64,000 nucleotides of DNA from Pontibacter vulgaris (GCF_022758145.1 NZ_JAJVDH010000003.1:558001-622000); one strand, 5' to 3'; positions 52,517 to 63,005 are shown, counted from the stretch's first letter. A program made the numbers and translations. The notes: a model not told the origin generated them from the sequence alone.

Positions 52517-55147
52517 CTACAACGTATTCAATAACTGTTCCAAACTGTATTCGTCCGGAATTTTTACTTCGCGGGCCTTGCTTCCTTCAAATGGCCCCAC
52601 TATACCCGCCGACTCTAATTGGTCTATTAATCGGCCTGCACGGTTATAGCCCAGCTTCAGGCGGCGCTGCAACAACGAGGTACTTCCCTGCTGGTGCTGC
52701 ACTATAATGCGGGCAGCTTCTTCAAACAAAGGATCTTTAGAGCTCGGATCGAAGTCTGTCTTCTCAGAACCACTTTCATCGCCAACAAATTCCGGAAGCA
52801 GGTAAGCATCGTCGTAACCTTGCTGTTCGCCAATATAATCGCAGATACGATCCACCTCAGGCGTATCCACAAAAGCACACTGAATACGAATAATATCCGA
52901 CCCGATAGAGAACAGCATGTCACCCTGCCCGATCAGCTGGTCAGCACCACCGGCATCCAGAATTGTGCGTGAATCTATTTTAGAAGTTACTTTAAAGGAG
53001 ATCCGCGCCGGGAAGTTCGCTTTAATGATACCCGTAATTACGTTTACCGAAGGGCGCTGTGTAGCAACAACCAGGTGTATACCAATTGCTCGGGCAAGCT
53101 GTGCCAGGCGCGCAATCGGCGTTTCCACTTCCTTACCGGCAGTCATCATCAAATCCGCCAACTCATCTATTACCAATACAATGTATGGCATAAAGCGGTG
53201 GCCTTTTTTCGGGTTCAGGCGGCGCTCCACAAACTTGCGGTTATACTCTTTCAGGTTACGGCAGCCGGCATCTTTCAGCAGGTCGTAGCGCATATCCATC
53301 TCCATACACAGCGAGTTCAGCGTGTTCACTACCTTTTTAGTATCGGTAATGATGGCTTCGTCGGAGTCAGGCAGTTTGGCTAAAAAGTGGCGCTCAATTT
53401 TATTAAAAAGCGATAATTCCACTTTCTTTGGATCGACCAATACAAACTTAAGCTGCGAAGGATGTCGCTTGTAAAGTAACGAGGTAAGTATGATGTTCAG
53501 ACCAACCGATTTACCCTGGCCGGTAGCACCTGCCATTAGTAAGTGCGGCATTTTGGCCAGGTCGGTAATGAAAACTTCGTTGGTGATGGTTTTACCGAAA
53601 GCAATTGGCAGGTCCATATCGCTCTTCAGAAACTTCTCTGTACTCAGGATAGATTTGATCGACACCATTTCCTTTTTGGTGTTCGGCACTTCTATACCTA
53701 TGGTTCCCTTACCCGGAATTGGCGCAATAATACGGATACCCAGGGCCGCTAAGCTCAGGGCAATATCATCTTCCAGGTTCTTGATCTTGGAGATACGCAC
53801 ACCGGCATCCGGCACAATCTCATACAGCGTTACAGTTGGGCCAATGGTAGCTTTAATGCTGGCGATACCGATGTTATAGTTACCCAGCGTTTCTACGATC
53901 TTGTCTTTATTGGCTTCCAGCTCTTCTTTGGATACCGATACTTTGCTGGCACCATAGTCAGTAAGCAATTCTATTGTTGGGTACTGGTAGCGGGCAAGAT
54001 CTAAAGTTGGGTCATAGTTTTCGATGGCAAGGCCGGTTTCTTCTTCCGGGGCTTCTTCTATTTCCAGGTCCAGGGGCTCTTCCACTTCATCCTCTATAGT
54101 ATCAAATTCATCGCCTGACGTATCAAATTCATCTTCAGCCAGTTCATCATTCAATTCCACATCCAGTTCCAGCGCAGGTGCAGCTGGCTTTACAACTACC
54201 GGCGGAATTGAGCGCAGTTCCATTTCAAGCGCGCGGTCTATGGCTTCCTCGTCTTCTTCATCAAAAGGAATCCCAAAATCCTCTTCGTCTTCTTCCTGTT
54301 CTAAAGATGCCGTAGGGTCTGCGTAATGGTTGATGCCACCACGTGCCGGCGCATTAATAACATCGCTAAGCGAAGAGGCACGGCTGTTGTCTATACCAGG
54401 ATTTTCTTCGGATTCATCCTCAGATTTGCCCCAGTTTATACTTGTGACATTAAAGAAGAACACCACAAATACCAGCAGCAAAAAGCCCAGCACCAGCCAC
54501 GAGCCGCCGCCAATCAGGCTGTTAAGCCAAAGCGCTGTTTCAATGCCAATGCCGCCGCCCAAGAAGCCAAATTCTTCGATGTTATCCAGCGAGAACACCA
54601 TATAGCCCATGGTTAAGCTAAGCCACAACATAGAAAAGCTGCAAAGCCCCAGCACATAGGACAGGGAAACTGCCACACGACGGAACACAATTTTACTGCC
54701 GGCAAAAAACATAATCGGGATAAGGAAGAAAGCACCTATACCCAACCATTTAAAAATAAAAAGGTGCGAAATGTAAGCGCCAAAAAGGCCCAGCCAGTTC
54801 TCAGCCTCCTGCCCCGATTCTTTCACGCCTGTACCAGCAATAGACTCCACCACACTTTGGTCGGCGTGGCCGGTAAAGAGGTAAGAAACAAATGCTATGG
54901 TAAGGCAGAAAGAAATTAACAGAAACGTAAAGCCTACAGAAAGCTTAAATCGCCTGTCTTTCAGGAAACCGAACTGCAGATTTATACTTGGAAAAGAAAA
55001 TTTAAAAGAGCGCTTTGGCTTTTCGGGCTGCCTTGGCTTTTCGCCAATAGGTGTGTTAGCCCTGCGAGGTTCGTTTCGTGCGCCCCGCATCTCATTCTTT
55101 GCCCTACTCCCATTAAGCGCTTCGTTTCTGTAAGTGTTCTTTGCCAT
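52517..55147 (-). CDS. ftsK: DNA translocase FtsK
   Basis: 876 residues. Four or five membrane helices lie in residues 50-235, then an acidic linker (about 245-390), then the RecA-like motor with Walker A GATGQGKS near 540 and Walker B VLVIDELADLMM near 660, and a C-terminal winged-helix gamma domain (LLQRRLKLGYNRAGRLIDQLE). FtsK pumps DNA at the division septum toward the dif site and helps chromosome dimer resolution by XerCD. It is followed by lolA. A TAAATTTG box lies before the ATG. Confidence 0.96.
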   Translation of the reverse strand: MAKNTYRNEALNGSRAKNEMRGARNEPRRANTPIGEKPRQPEKPKRSFKFSFPSINLQFGFLKDRRFKLSVGFTFLLISFCLTIAFVSYLFTGHADQSVVESIAGTGVKESGQEAENWLGLFGAYISHLFIFKWLGIGAFFLIPIMFFAGSKIVFRRVAVSLSYVLGLCSFSMLWLSLTMGYMVFSLDNIEEFGFLGGGIGIETALWLNSLIGGGSWLVLGFLLLVFVVFFFNVTSINWGKSEDESEENPGIDNSRASSLSDVINAPARGGINHYADPTASLEQEEDEEDFGIPFDEEDEEAIDRALEMELRSIPPVVVKPAAPALELDVELNDELAEDEFDTSGDEFDTIEDEVEEPLDLEIEEAPEEETGLAIENYDPTLDLARYQYPTIELLTDYGASKVSVSKEELEANKDKIVETLGNYNIGIASIKATIGPTVTLYEIVPDAGVRISKIKNLEDDIALSLAALGIRIIAPIPGKGTIGIEVPNTKKEMVSIKSILSTEKFLKSDMDLPIAFGKTITNEVFITDLAKMPHLLMAGATGQGKSVGLNIILTSLLYKRHPSQLKFVLVDPKKVELSLFNKIERHFLAKLPDSDEAIITDTKKVVNTLNSLCMEMDMRYDLLKDAGCRNLKEYNRKFVERRLNPKKGHRFMPYIVLVIDELADLMMTAGKEVETPIARLAQLARAIGIHLVVATQRPSVNVITGIIKANFPARISFKVTSKIDSRTILDAGGADQLIGQGDMLFSIGSDIIRIQCAFVDTPEVDRICDYIGEQQGYDDAYLLPEFVGDESGSEKTDFDPSSKDPLFEEAARIIVQHQQGSTSLLQRRLKLGYNRAGRLIDQLESAGIVGPFEGSKAREVKIPDEYSLEQLLNTL

Positions 55148-55169
55148 ACCCTCGACTAAGTTAGAATCT

Positions 55170-55177
55170 CAAATTTA
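55170..55177 (-). promoter_or_regulatory. Putative -7 box of ftsK
   Basis: The minus strand reads TAAATTTG, matching TAnnTTTG, about 23 bases before the ATG. The nearest upstream TTTG is 25 nt away, longer than consensus. Confidence 0.35.
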
Positions 55178-55250
55178 CAATTTTTCAGAAGAAAGCGTTC
55201 AGCAAAAACGGCAGGATGCAATTAAATTATTTTGTGAGCTGAGTATTGAG

Positions 55251-56282
55251 TTAAACAGCCAATAGCTTTCTATTGATCCGGCTGATAAGCGCAGGGCCTT
55301 CATAAATAAAACCAGTATATAATTGCACCAGATCTGCGCCTGCATTCAGTTTTTCCAGGGCATCTTCGGCCGTCATAATGCCGCCTACGCCAATAATCCG
55401 GACCTCCTGCGGCAGGTGCTGGCGAAGATACCTGATGATTTCCGTTGATCGTTCTGTCAGCGGTTTTCCGCTAAGTCCGCCGGCACCAATATCCTGTACT
55501 TTTTGGTTAGAAGTATGAAGCCCCTCGCGGCTGATGGTAGTGTTGGTAGCAATAATGCCGCTAAGCTTTGCTTCTTTGGCAATTTCGATGATATCGTTTA
55601 ACTGATCTTCGTTCAGGTCGGGGGCAATTTTCAGCAGCAACGGTTTTGGTTTCGGCATTTTATTGTTCTGCTCCTGCAAAGCCAGCAACAGTTGCTGCAG
55701 CGGTTCTTTTTCCTGCAAGGCGCGCAGATCCGGGGTATTAGGCGAGCTAACATTCACCACAAAATAATCTACCACATCAAACAGCGCCTTAAAGCAATAC
55801 AGGTAATCGTTTAGGGCTTCTTCGTTTGGTGTTACTTTATTTTTACCGATGTTGCCACCAACGATAACTTTGCTGTTCCGGCTTTTAAGGCGGGCAACAG
55901 CAGCATCTACGCCTTCGTTGTTAAAGCCCATACGGTTAATAATGGCCTGGTCCTCGGGCAAGCGAAACAAACGCGGTTTTGGGTTGCCTTCCTGTGCTTT
56001 CGGTGTTAGTGTCCCGATTTCGATAAAGCCAAAACCAAGGTTTGCCAGCTCGTCAATCAGTTTCGCATCCTTATCAAAACCTGCAGCCAGGCCAACCGGG
56101 TTCGGAAATTTAAGCCCGAACAGTTCGCGTTCCAGCCTGGGGTCCTGCACCTGGAACATACTATTGCTTATACCTTTCGCAAAGGGCAGCTTGTAAACAG
56201 TGCGCAGCGCATCGGTGGTCAGATAATGTACTTTCTCGGGATCGAGCTTGAAGAGCAGGGGGCGAAGCAGGCTTTTATACAC
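55251..56282 (-). CDS. pyrD: Dihydroorotate dehydrogenase, quinone-dependent (class 2)
   Basis: 343 residues, with the N-terminal membrane-associating helix region (1-45) of class 2 enzymes. FMN-site segments include [38 protein letters not shown] (shown in part) and [13 protein letters not shown], with the catalytic serine in the last. [16 protein letters not shown] closes the phosphate site. It oxidises dihydroorotate to orotate and passes electrons to the quinone pool at the inner membrane. Monocistronic. Confidence 0.95.
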   Translation of the reverse strand: MYKSLLRPLLFKLDPEKVHYLTTDALRTVYKLPFAKGISNSMFQVQDPRLERELFGLKFPNPVGLAAGFDKDAKLIDELANLGFGFIEIGTLTPKAQEGNPKPRLFRLPEDQAIINRMGFNNEGVDAAVARLKSRNSKVIVGGNIGKNKVTPNEEALNDYLYCFKALFDVVDYFVVNVSSPNTPDLRALQEKEPLQQLLLALQEQNNKMPKPKPLLLKIAPDLNEDQLNDIIEIAKEAKLSGIIATNTTISREGLHTSNQKVQDIGAGGLSGKPLTERSTEIIRYLRQHLPQEVRIIGVGGIMTAEDALEKLNAGADLVQLYTGFIYEGPALISRINRKLLAV

Positions 56283-56495
56283 GGCAGCAGATTTAGGTTA
56301 TACTTGCTGCTGGCAAAGATACTATCTGAAACTTAGGATTACAGGATTAACGGCATTTTTTAAGCTGATAGAAGGCATAGATTTCTGACATACTTTTCAA
56401 GATAGATGAGTTGCCGGCACAATTGTTTCACCGAAATCATATCTTCTATCTTACAGCAACTCAGAACTATGCCTGAAGTATGATTCTCACCGGAA

Positions 56496-57932
56496 TTAAG
56501 CGTCTACTTTCTGTTTAAGCTCATCTTCCGGTTGTTTCTCTTCCAGTTTGTTTTTCCTGGTCAGCCACCAATACATAGGCAATCCCGTCGACATCAGCAC
56601 CAGGCCAATACCCGCTTCGCGTGGGCGCGTCATGATGGTGTTAATGAAAAGTCCGGCGCAGAACAGGATCATAAAGGCTGGCACAACCGGGTATCCCCAT
56701 ACTTTATAAGGCCGCGGTGCATCTGGCATTTTTCTACGAAGTATAAATACCCCTAAAGTGGTAGCACCATAGTAAATGAACACGGCGAAAATCACCATAT
56801 CGGTTAACTGGTCGAAGGTGCCGGAAAGGACCAACAGGCAGGCCCAGATGCCCTGAAAGATAAGCGAGTTTACGGGAGTTTGCGCCTTATTAAGTTTGGC
56901 CGCTTTCTTAAAGAACATCCCTTCGCGGGCCATGGCAAAGTATGGGCGCGCACTGGCAAGTATGGTGGCATGGGTGCAGCCAAGTGTGGTTACAAGTATA
57001 AGCACCGACATAAACAAGGCGCCATTGCCGCCCCAGAAACTTCTTACAGCCTCTATAGCCGCTATTTTGTTACCGGCCTGGTGCACCTGCTCCAGCGCCG
57101 GAATTGATAACACAGAAAGGTAAGTAACATTTACCAGCAGGTAAATGGCTATCACTACAAAAACACCTATGGCAATACCCTTGGGTATGTTGCGACGGGC
57201 ATCTTTAATTTCGCCGCCAATAAACCCGATAGCCGCCCAACCCTGGTATGCCCAAAATGCCGATAGCATGGCCGTAAAAAGTGCACTTATAGTTACAGGG
57301 GTATTGTTGACAGTGCTCAGGTTAACGGTATTACTTACTGCCGCACCTTTGCTACCTAAGCCAAATGCTACAATCGTAAAAATACCGATAAACACCAGCA
57401 ATAGGATAATACTGCTCATACCTGCCCCGGTTTTAACACCTTTGGTATTTACCCAGGTAAGCAAAAGTATAAGTATGATGGCAGTCAATTTTACCGAAAA
57501 ATCGGCAAAGGGATAGAATACGCCCCCTATGGTAAAAGTGCTTAAAGAAGGAAATAGCTCAGGCAAGGGCACAATGCTGTTAAGCGACTGCGCAAAAACA
57601 TAGGCCAGAGAAGAAATGCCCGCCGTCTGAATTACCGTAAACAGCGACCAGCCATAAATAAAAGCAAAGAACCGGTTATATATCTTTTTATAGTAAGCAT
57701 ACTCTCCGCCGGTACTTGCCAGCAAGCCAGCCACCTCGGCATTGCTGAGCGCACCCAGTAAAGTAATAAGTCCACCTAAGGCCCATGCTATCAGTACCCA
57801 ACCTGCCGAGTGTAGCTCTGAAGCCATTGGAGCCACTTTTTTGTAAACCCCGGAGCCGATTATATTGCCTATAACAACTGCAATTACAAAGCTAAGCCCT
57901 AACGACCTGTTGAGTTTGGATGGTGTGCCCAT
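56496..57932 (-). CDS. APC-superfamily amino acid permease
   Basis: 478 residues with about twelve membrane helices. The first helix has the APC signature VIGNIIGSGVYKKVAPMA, followed by WALGGLITLLGAL and EVAGLLASTGGEYAYYKKIY. FWAYQGWAAIGFIGGEIKDARRNIPKG is the helix 6-loop region of LAT-like members. It imports or exchanges amino acids; the substrate cannot be predicted. The C-terminus is a charged cytoplasmic tail. Single gene. Confidence 0.92.
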   Translation of the reverse strand: MGTPSKLNRSLGLSFVIAVVIGNIIGSGVYKKVAPMASELHSAGWVLIAWALGGLITLLGALSNAEVAGLLASTGGEYAYYKKIYNRFFAFIYGWSLFTVIQTAGISSLAYVFAQSLNSIVPLPELFPSLSTFTIGGVFYPFADFSVKLTAIILILLLTWVNTKGVKTGAGMSSIILLLVFIGIFTIVAFGLGSKGAAVSNTVNLSTVNNTPVTISALFTAMLSAFWAYQGWAAIGFIGGEIKDARRNIPKGIAIGVFVVIAIYLLVNVTYLSVLSIPALEQVHQAGNKIAAIEAVRSFWGGNGALFMSVLILVTTLGCTHATILASARPYFAMAREGMFFKKAAKLNKAQTPVNSLIFQGIWACLLVLSGTFDQLTDMVIFAVFIYYGATTLGVFILRRKMPDAPRPYKVWGYPVVPAFMILFCAGLFINTIMTRPREAGIGLVLMSTGLPMYWWLTRKNKLEEKQPEDELKQKVDA

Positions 57933-58080
57933 AAGCGATTTGCGGTGACCTTAATTATGCCCGGATTTCGGAATCTTAATATTAAGAAAGTTTAGCGAGT
58001 TATAAAGTATAAGCAGGCATTTATTCAAAACCCAGGTTAATGGAGTTTATACTTTGGTGGTTCATACTTTATAGCCATAA

Positions 58081-59151
58081 TTACTTTACCGACTTAAGGG
58101 CTGCCCATGCGGCTTCCAGTTCAGGGTTAGGCTGCATTTTATACTTTGTTTGCTTTATCTGGCTTTCAATTTCTTTGATGCGGTCATTAGTATTTGGATG
58201 GGTGCTGATAAACTTCATAAACTCAGGTGCACTTGAATTAAGCCGTTCCATGAGCCAGACCATACCTTTCGGGTTCAGATTGTTTTGTTTCAGCAATTCC
58301 AGGCCAGCTTTGTCAGAATCTGATTCGGCACTGCGACTATACTCCAGCTTGTTCAACGTAGAAGCGTTATCCACTATAATGGCTGCAATGCCGCTCACAT
58401 CGCCGAAAAGTATAGATAGCAACATATAGTAAGACAAACTGCGGGTAAGGGCTTTGGTGGAGTGGCGCATCTGTACGTGTCCTATCTCGTGGCCCAGCAA
58501 ACCGGCCAGTTCTTCATGATGCTCCATTTTATCCAGTATGGCATCGTGCACCACAATAAAACCACCCGGCACGGCAAAAGCATTTACCATGTCGTTCTTT
58601 ACCACCGTCACGGTTATCGGGAAATCAGATTTTACATCCAGAGCAGCCAGGTAATCTTGTAAAGCCTTTGTTTTGGCAGAATCTATACTTTTGCCCAGCA
58701 TCATCTGCTCGTGTAACTGCTCTCCCATTGCCCGCTCATACGCTAACGGAAAATGCGCTGCGGCTTTTTCAGCCAAGGCCGGAATGCCCCATACGAACAG
58801 AACTATAGCCAATGCCAGCAAGGTCAGCCCGCCAACCAGTAAGCCCTTTACACCGGTTTTCTGGAAGGAATTATACTTCGACTTCAGGAATTTTGCCCCA
58901 TTATACTTCTGATCCAGCGCCTCCCTGAAACCCTGTTCAAACACAGCTATACTTTGCCTCGGAAAGCTTCCATACTCCAGCACCGTGGTATCATCATTAA
59001 ACTCGGAAGTATGGATATCAGGTAAATACCATAGCTCGGTACCGCTTTCTTCGCCGGTTTGCCAGGCAATGCTGATGTACGTGTGCTCCAGTGTAATAAA
59101 AGCGGGCATACCTTTGGAGGTACGCCCGTTATAATATTTGCCTTTAAACAT
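58081..59151 (-). CDS. M48-family membrane metalloprotease
   Basis: 356 residues. Residues 1-95 are a soluble N-terminal region without a known domain, then one membrane helix (about 101-121), then an M48 catalytic domain with zinc motif HEIGH (H221, E222, H225) and third ligand E276. Most Oma1/HtpX-type M48 enzymes degrade misfolded envelope proteins. The ATG lies 3 bases from the DUF898 stop, so they are co-transcribed. The N-terminal extension is unusual and may face the cytoplasm. Confidence 0.88.
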   Translation of the reverse strand: MFKGKYYNGRTSKGMPAFITLEHTYISIAWQTGEESGTELWYLPDIHTSEFNDDTTVLEYGSFPRQSIAVFEQGFREALDQKYNGAKFLKSKYNSFQKTGVKGLLVGGLTLLALAIVLFVWGIPALAEKAAAHFPLAYERAMGEQLHEQMMLGKSIDSAKTKALQDYLAALDVKSDFPITVTVVKNDMVNAFAVPGGFIVVHDAILDKMEHHEELAGLLGHEIGHVQMRHSTKALTRSLSYYMLLSILFGDVSGIAAIIVDNASTLNKLEYSRSAESDSDKAGLELLKQNNLNPKGMVWLMERLNSSAPEFMKFISTHPNTNDRIKEIESQIKQTKYKMQPNPELEAAWAALKSVK

Positions 59152-59154
59152 AAT

Positions 59155-60138
59155 CTATATAATGCCAATGTCCAGCATGTCGGCCATGTCTTCAAAGGTA
59201 GCGTTTTTATACTCTGCCTCGGTCTGGGCTAGTGCATCCGGGTTAAAATCTCCTATTATTTCGCAATTGTTAACGATGGCTGCCATGGTACGGGTAACCA
59301 CCCAGGCATAACCAAGGCCAAGTGTAAATACCATGATCAGGAGGTTACCTACAGCCAGCTTAAAATATTTACCTCCTGTTAAAGAAGAATCGAGGCGGCT
59401 ATACTTGCCATCCTGCTCAATTAATGTGTTGTTGATGTTGAAATTGATAAGGTCTTTCATGTACCAGAAACTATAGATACCCAGCGTAAGAAGTGTCAGG
59501 AAATAACCTTTAATGTGCACCAGCAGCAGGTCGCTGCCATCAGCGATAAAACGGAATTTTGCATTTCCGAAACGGGTATTACTCAGTATCTCTTTGCGCA
59601 GGTTTGTAGTGAACCAGAAACCATAGAAACCCAGTGTTATGACGCTCAGGAAAAAGCCTGTAAGGTATACTTTATACATACTACCCAGTGTGCCACGGTA
59701 GCCCATGTGTATGCCGCGCCAGCTTGTGCGCGAGGTGCGGTAGCGCAACATGCCATGAATAGCCAGCGGAATCAGGGCGAGTAAGCCAAGAAAATAAGCG
59801 GCAAAGCATAAAAATTTAACACTGTTATCGCCATGCATAAAGCCATACATAAATATACTTACCAATACAGCCATAATGCCTAGGCCTTTTATAAAGCCAA
59901 TAAACATCTCTTTACCGGTGCCATGGAACGTGAAAGGACTGTCGGCCAGTTCGGTTTTGCGGTAAATGTATTGCAGGTTTTTAGCTTTCGCCCACGGGTA
60001 GTATAAGCCCAGCGTCACCAGCATCAGCGCTATGTTCACAATCTGGATGCTGAATAATTCGGAGCCCTGTCCTTTAAAGGCCAGCGTTGGTTTTGTAAGA
60101 GTTGTTCCCTGTACCGGTTCAGTAGAAGTGTCTTGCAT
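59155..60138 (-). CDS. DUF898 (YjgN-like) membrane protein
   Basis: 327 residues with about eight membrane helices. The repeated pattern F.GxGxELF, then TLGLYYPWAKAKN, occurs in two or three diverged copies (GFYGFWFTTNLRKE, GIYSFWYMKDL), as in DUF898/YjgN proteins. Function is unknown. Directly upstream of the M48 peptidase gene, a conserved kind of pair that suggests a shared envelope role. Confidence 0.85.
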   Translation of the reverse strand: MQDTSTEPVQGTTLTKPTLAFKGQGSELFSIQIVNIALMLVTLGLYYPWAKAKNLQYIYRKTELADSPFTFHGTGKEMFIGFIKGLGIMAVLVSIFMYGFMHGDNSVKFLCFAAYFLGLLALIPLAIHGMLRYRTSRTSWRGIHMGYRGTLGSMYKVYLTGFFLSVITLGFYGFWFTTNLRKEILSNTRFGNAKFRFIADGSDLLLVHIKGYFLTLLTLGIYSFWYMKDLINFNINNTLIEQDGKYSRLDSSLTGGKYFKLAVGNLLIMVFTLGLGYAWVVTRTMAAIVNNCEIIGDFNPDALAQTEAEYKNATFEDMADMLDIGII

Positions 60139-60349
60139 AAGGTTTGTTTTAGGTTGTTTGGTAGATTAGCGAAGTATAGCCTGCTTGATTAAATCCTACA
60201 GATTATCCTTTTCTAAATATATATAACATAAGCTATATTACCAAATGCGGGCAGGGCTTTTTCAGTAGACAAGAACAAGTATAGTTAAAAAAGTAGTGCT
60301 GCTAGGTAGTTTATACCTATAATTTCACCTGTAAAGAACTGCATAAAAA
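60139..60349. other. Intergenic DNA upstream of the DUF898 gene
   Basis: A/T-rich, with ATATATATAACATAAG near 60216-60230 and two AAGTATA-type motifs. No gene or clear promoter pair found. Confidence 0.35.
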
Positions 60350-60386
60350 AATCCGGAGAAATCAGTTTTAAGGACTTACCCGGATT
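60350..60386 (-). terminator. Terminator after the LURP-one-like gene
   Basis: AATCCGG (60350-60356) pairs with CCGGATT (60380-60386); on the minus strand a T run (from ATAAAAAAA) follows. Confidence 0.65.
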
Positions 60387-60418
60387 AAGAATTGCTGTGA
60401 GTATATTCCTTTAAACAG

Positions 60419-61015
60419 TTACCCTCTGCGTCTTTCAAGCAGGATCATCATCATAAGGCTAAGGATTGTGCGCTCCTCTTCCCCATCCTGAAACTCGCCA
60501 GTTTTAGAAACTGTAAAGCGGCGCCCGAAAAACGATGGCTGCTTTTTAAGCCTGGCTACTTCTTCGCCGTCTGGCCGTAAAACCAGGTATGTCGGGTTAA
60601 ATACATAGCCGGTAAACATACCAAGTATCGGAATTTCACCCAACAGGCCGTCAGCAACTTTTATCCAACCGTTTTCTTCCTGTATGACAAGGTCTTGAGA
60701 CTGTTGAGCATCATAAATTTCGTAGCGGGCTTTCCACAACGAGGTCCAGCCTTTGCGGGCTACGCTACCTACCTTATTACCCTGCTGGTTTGTAAAATTA
60801 TAAGCCGCTGAAAAATCGATCCATTTGTTAGCGTTAATGGTATATAAATGCTCCGTTTGCGATTCGTCGCTGAATACGTTTACTTCTTCTATAAACTTTA
60901 ACAGCTTCTGCTTCACGTAGTTAATAGTTTGACCGTTTGCGTCTTGCACGGTAAAGTCGTTCGAGAAAGTAGAGATCTTGAAAGTAAGGGTAAGCGGAAA
61001 CTGAATGTCTTGCAT
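60419..61015 (-). CDS. LURP-one-related (tubby/scramblase-like) protein
   Basis: 198 residues. Twelve-strand-like pattern with FPLTLTFKISTFSNDFTVQDANGQ at the start (shown in part) and LLGEIPILGMFTGYVFNPTYLVLRPDGEEVARLKKQ-type strands later, plus FFGRRFTV. These fit the LURP-one/tubby-like fold, in which a beta barrel surrounds a central helix; here the C-terminal helix is ILSLMMMILLERRRG. Function in bacteria is unknown; lipid binding is possible. Its own terminator separates it from the DUF898 gene. Confidence 0.75.
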   Translation of the reverse strand: MQDIQFPLTLTFKISTFSNDFTVQDANGQTINYVKQKLLKFIEEVNVFSDESQTEHLYTINANKWIDFSAAYNFTNQQGNKVGSVARKGWTSLWKARYEIYDAQQSQDLVIQEENGWIKVADGLLGEIPILGMFTGYVFNPTYLVLRPDGEEVARLKKQPSFFGRRFTVSKTGEFQDGEEERTILSLMMMILLERRRG

Positions 61016-61110
61016 GGGTTAGGTTGGGTGTAGTTATGTATAGTTGTTTGATAAAGTATAGCTATTCAATTTATCTTTTAAGGTATAGTTGCGAAGTTTA
61101 CAACTATGGT

Positions 61111-62142
61111 TTATTTGAGACTTTTTACCGCTTTGTATTGTGCATCTATCACAGCCTGGTTATGCCCGTGTGCAGCACCTGGTACAAGTATAAACTCTTT
61201 CTTCGGAGCTTTCACTTTGTCGAAATAAGCTTTTGTAGTTTCCTTAGCGGTTAAGATATCCTCCTCACCCTGAATGAAGATCACCGGTATTTTATAGTTC
61301 AAACCATTTTCCATAAAATTAACCCCAGCGGCCATCGATTTTATACCCATCTTTTTAAATCCCGCAAAGTGAATGAAAGAATAATCGTCGCCGTCATACC
61401 TGTGTTGGGCATCTTTCTCGTTGTCGTATTCGCTAGCCAGTTTCCACCAGGTGGCAGGTGCCGGTTTTGAGTTCTGCTTTTCATATTTTTTGATGATGCG
61501 CATCAGCTGGCCTTCTTTTTTAGCATCTTCGTAAGGCGGCGGGCCAAGTAACTTCAGCTTTTCTATCGACTCCTGGTCGTTAGTTTGTTGGGCCATTTCA
61601 GATACTTTTTTATAGGCAGTGGCAAACCCCGCTGAATAATTTACTACCTGGGAGTGACCAACGTAGGCTGAAAAAAGATCGGGGCGGGAAAGCGCCATGT
61701 TCGCACCAAGTATAGATCCCCATGAAGTTCCTACAAGAATTATTTTCTTCTTCCCGAGGTGTTTGATCAGGTACTCTGACAGTTCGATACCGTCAGCAGT
61801 CATTTGCTCCACTGTCAGTGGGTTTTCTATCCAGTAATCTTCAGTTACTACTTCGGGGGCATTCCGGCCAAAGGTTCTTCCTGCTCCCCGCTGGTCCCAA
61901 TACACCAACACAAAATCTTTTTCCCAATGGCCATAGGCTGCGTCATCGTACTGGCTCATGGTGCTGCCCGGCCCGCCATGCAGAAACAGAACCACAGGTT
62001 TAGATCTGTCTTCTCCGCTTATAGTTACCCATTGCTCTATACCGCCTATCGGAATAAAACCAGCCTCGTTTATGGCCTTTGGTTGAGCTGCTAAACTACC
62101 CGAAACCAGGGCAAGAAATGCAATAAGTAAGAATTTATACAT
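61111..62142 (-). CDS. Alpha/beta hydrolase, proline iminopeptidase-like (S33), exported
   Basis: 343 residues. Signal peptide (about 1-20, ending LAAQ). The oxyanion segment is LFLHGGPGS and the WDQRGAGRTFG motif follows, both typical of S33 prolyl aminopeptidases. The nucleophile is S140 in GTSWGS, the acid is in QGEEDILT and the histidine in GAAHGHN. It probably cleaves N-terminal proline or hydrolyses esters in the periplasm. Single gene. Confidence 0.87.
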   Translation of the reverse strand: MYKFLLIAFLALVSGSLAAQPKAINEAGFIPIGGIEQWVTISGEDRSKPVVLFLHGGPGSTMSQYDDAAYGHWEKDFVLVYWDQRGAGRTFGRNAPEVVTEDYWIENPLTVEQMTADGIELSEYLIKHLGKKKIILVGTSWGSILGANMALSRPDLFSAYVGHSQVVNYSAGFATAYKKVSEMAQQTNDQESIEKLKLLGPPPYEDAKKEGQLMRIIKKYEKQNSKPAPATWWKLASEYDNEKDAQHRYDGDDYSFIHFAGFKKMGIKSMAAGVNFMENGLNYKIPVIFIQGEEDILTAKETTKAYFDKVKAPKKEFILVPGAAHGHNQAVIDAQYKAVKSLK

Positions 62143-62308
62143 TTATAAAGGGCTTAAAAGTTAAACAGAAAATTGCGCTGTAATGTGTTTATGAGTGGAT
62201 TAACAGTGCACATGTAGGTGTAGGAGCGCTTTTCTTTCGGTGTAGCACAAACTTTAGATGCACAGACTTTCGATTCACCACTTCGCCTCTATTGCCACAA
62301 ATATGCTA

Positions 62309-62908
62309 TCAGTGGTTCGGGCTTTTATCCGGTTTAGCTGTAAATTTCATTATCAGCTTCAGAATTAATGGTCTGATAAATCTATAAGTGATAATACCTA
62401 TAGCTGCCAATACAAGTATAAAAACAGTTGGCAGGATTGCTCCAAAAGTATAGGTCATGCCAAGAATAAATCCTAATATAAATTCTGAGTAATATATGGG
62501 AATGATCAGGCTAAGCACTAATATGATGTAAGGAACATTGTCTAAAAAGAGGCTGTACCCATTCGTGAATGAGGTAGCTATTAAAACTCCAAGTACTAAG
62601 CCTGTTACAAAAAGCTTTATAACCTTACCATGGAGATTGTTCGGTTGGTGCACCTCAGAAGATTGTTTGCCAAGTCTCTTTTCGGTCCTGCTTAACAGAA
62701 ACCAGGTAAGAACTGGAAGAAATAGTCCGTTCCACCAGTTAGAGATTGCAGGCAGGTTTTGTTGTTGCAAAATATGATGACTGGCAACACCACCATGAAA
62801 ATGCTCCCAGAAAAGGAAGCCAAATATAAAAACCGTTACAACTCCCGTAATAAGGATTTTCATCTTTGTCATGTTTTGCCTTGGAAGGGCTTCCTGATTA
62901 ATCATCAT
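62309..62908 (-). CDS. Membrane protein of unknown function
   Basis: 199 residues with five or six hydrophobic segments. The first begins near residue 17 (KILITGVVTVFIFGFLFWEHFHGG), so an ATG at codon 13 or 16 (62872 or 62863) is as likely a start as the one chosen. The HGGVASHH region between the first segments is histidine-rich. No family recognised. C-terminal tail is basic. Confidence 0.6.
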   Translation of the reverse strand: MMINQEALPRQNMTKMKILITGVVTVFIFGFLFWEHFHGGVASHHILQQQNLPAISNWWNGLFLPVLTWFLLSRTEKRLGKQSSEVHQPNNLHGKVIKLFVTGLVLGVLIATSFTNGYSLFLDNVPYIILVLSLIIPIYYSEFILGFILGMTYTFGAILPTVFILVLAAIGIITYRFIRPLILKLIMKFTAKPDKSPNH

Positions 62909-63005
62909 TTTTATCTGGCTTTTGATTGTTTTCTGGGGTAACTTGCTAGTGCATAGTATGGGGAGGCGAAGCCGAAGTATGGCTTATATGCCTTGTTAGC
63001 CAATT

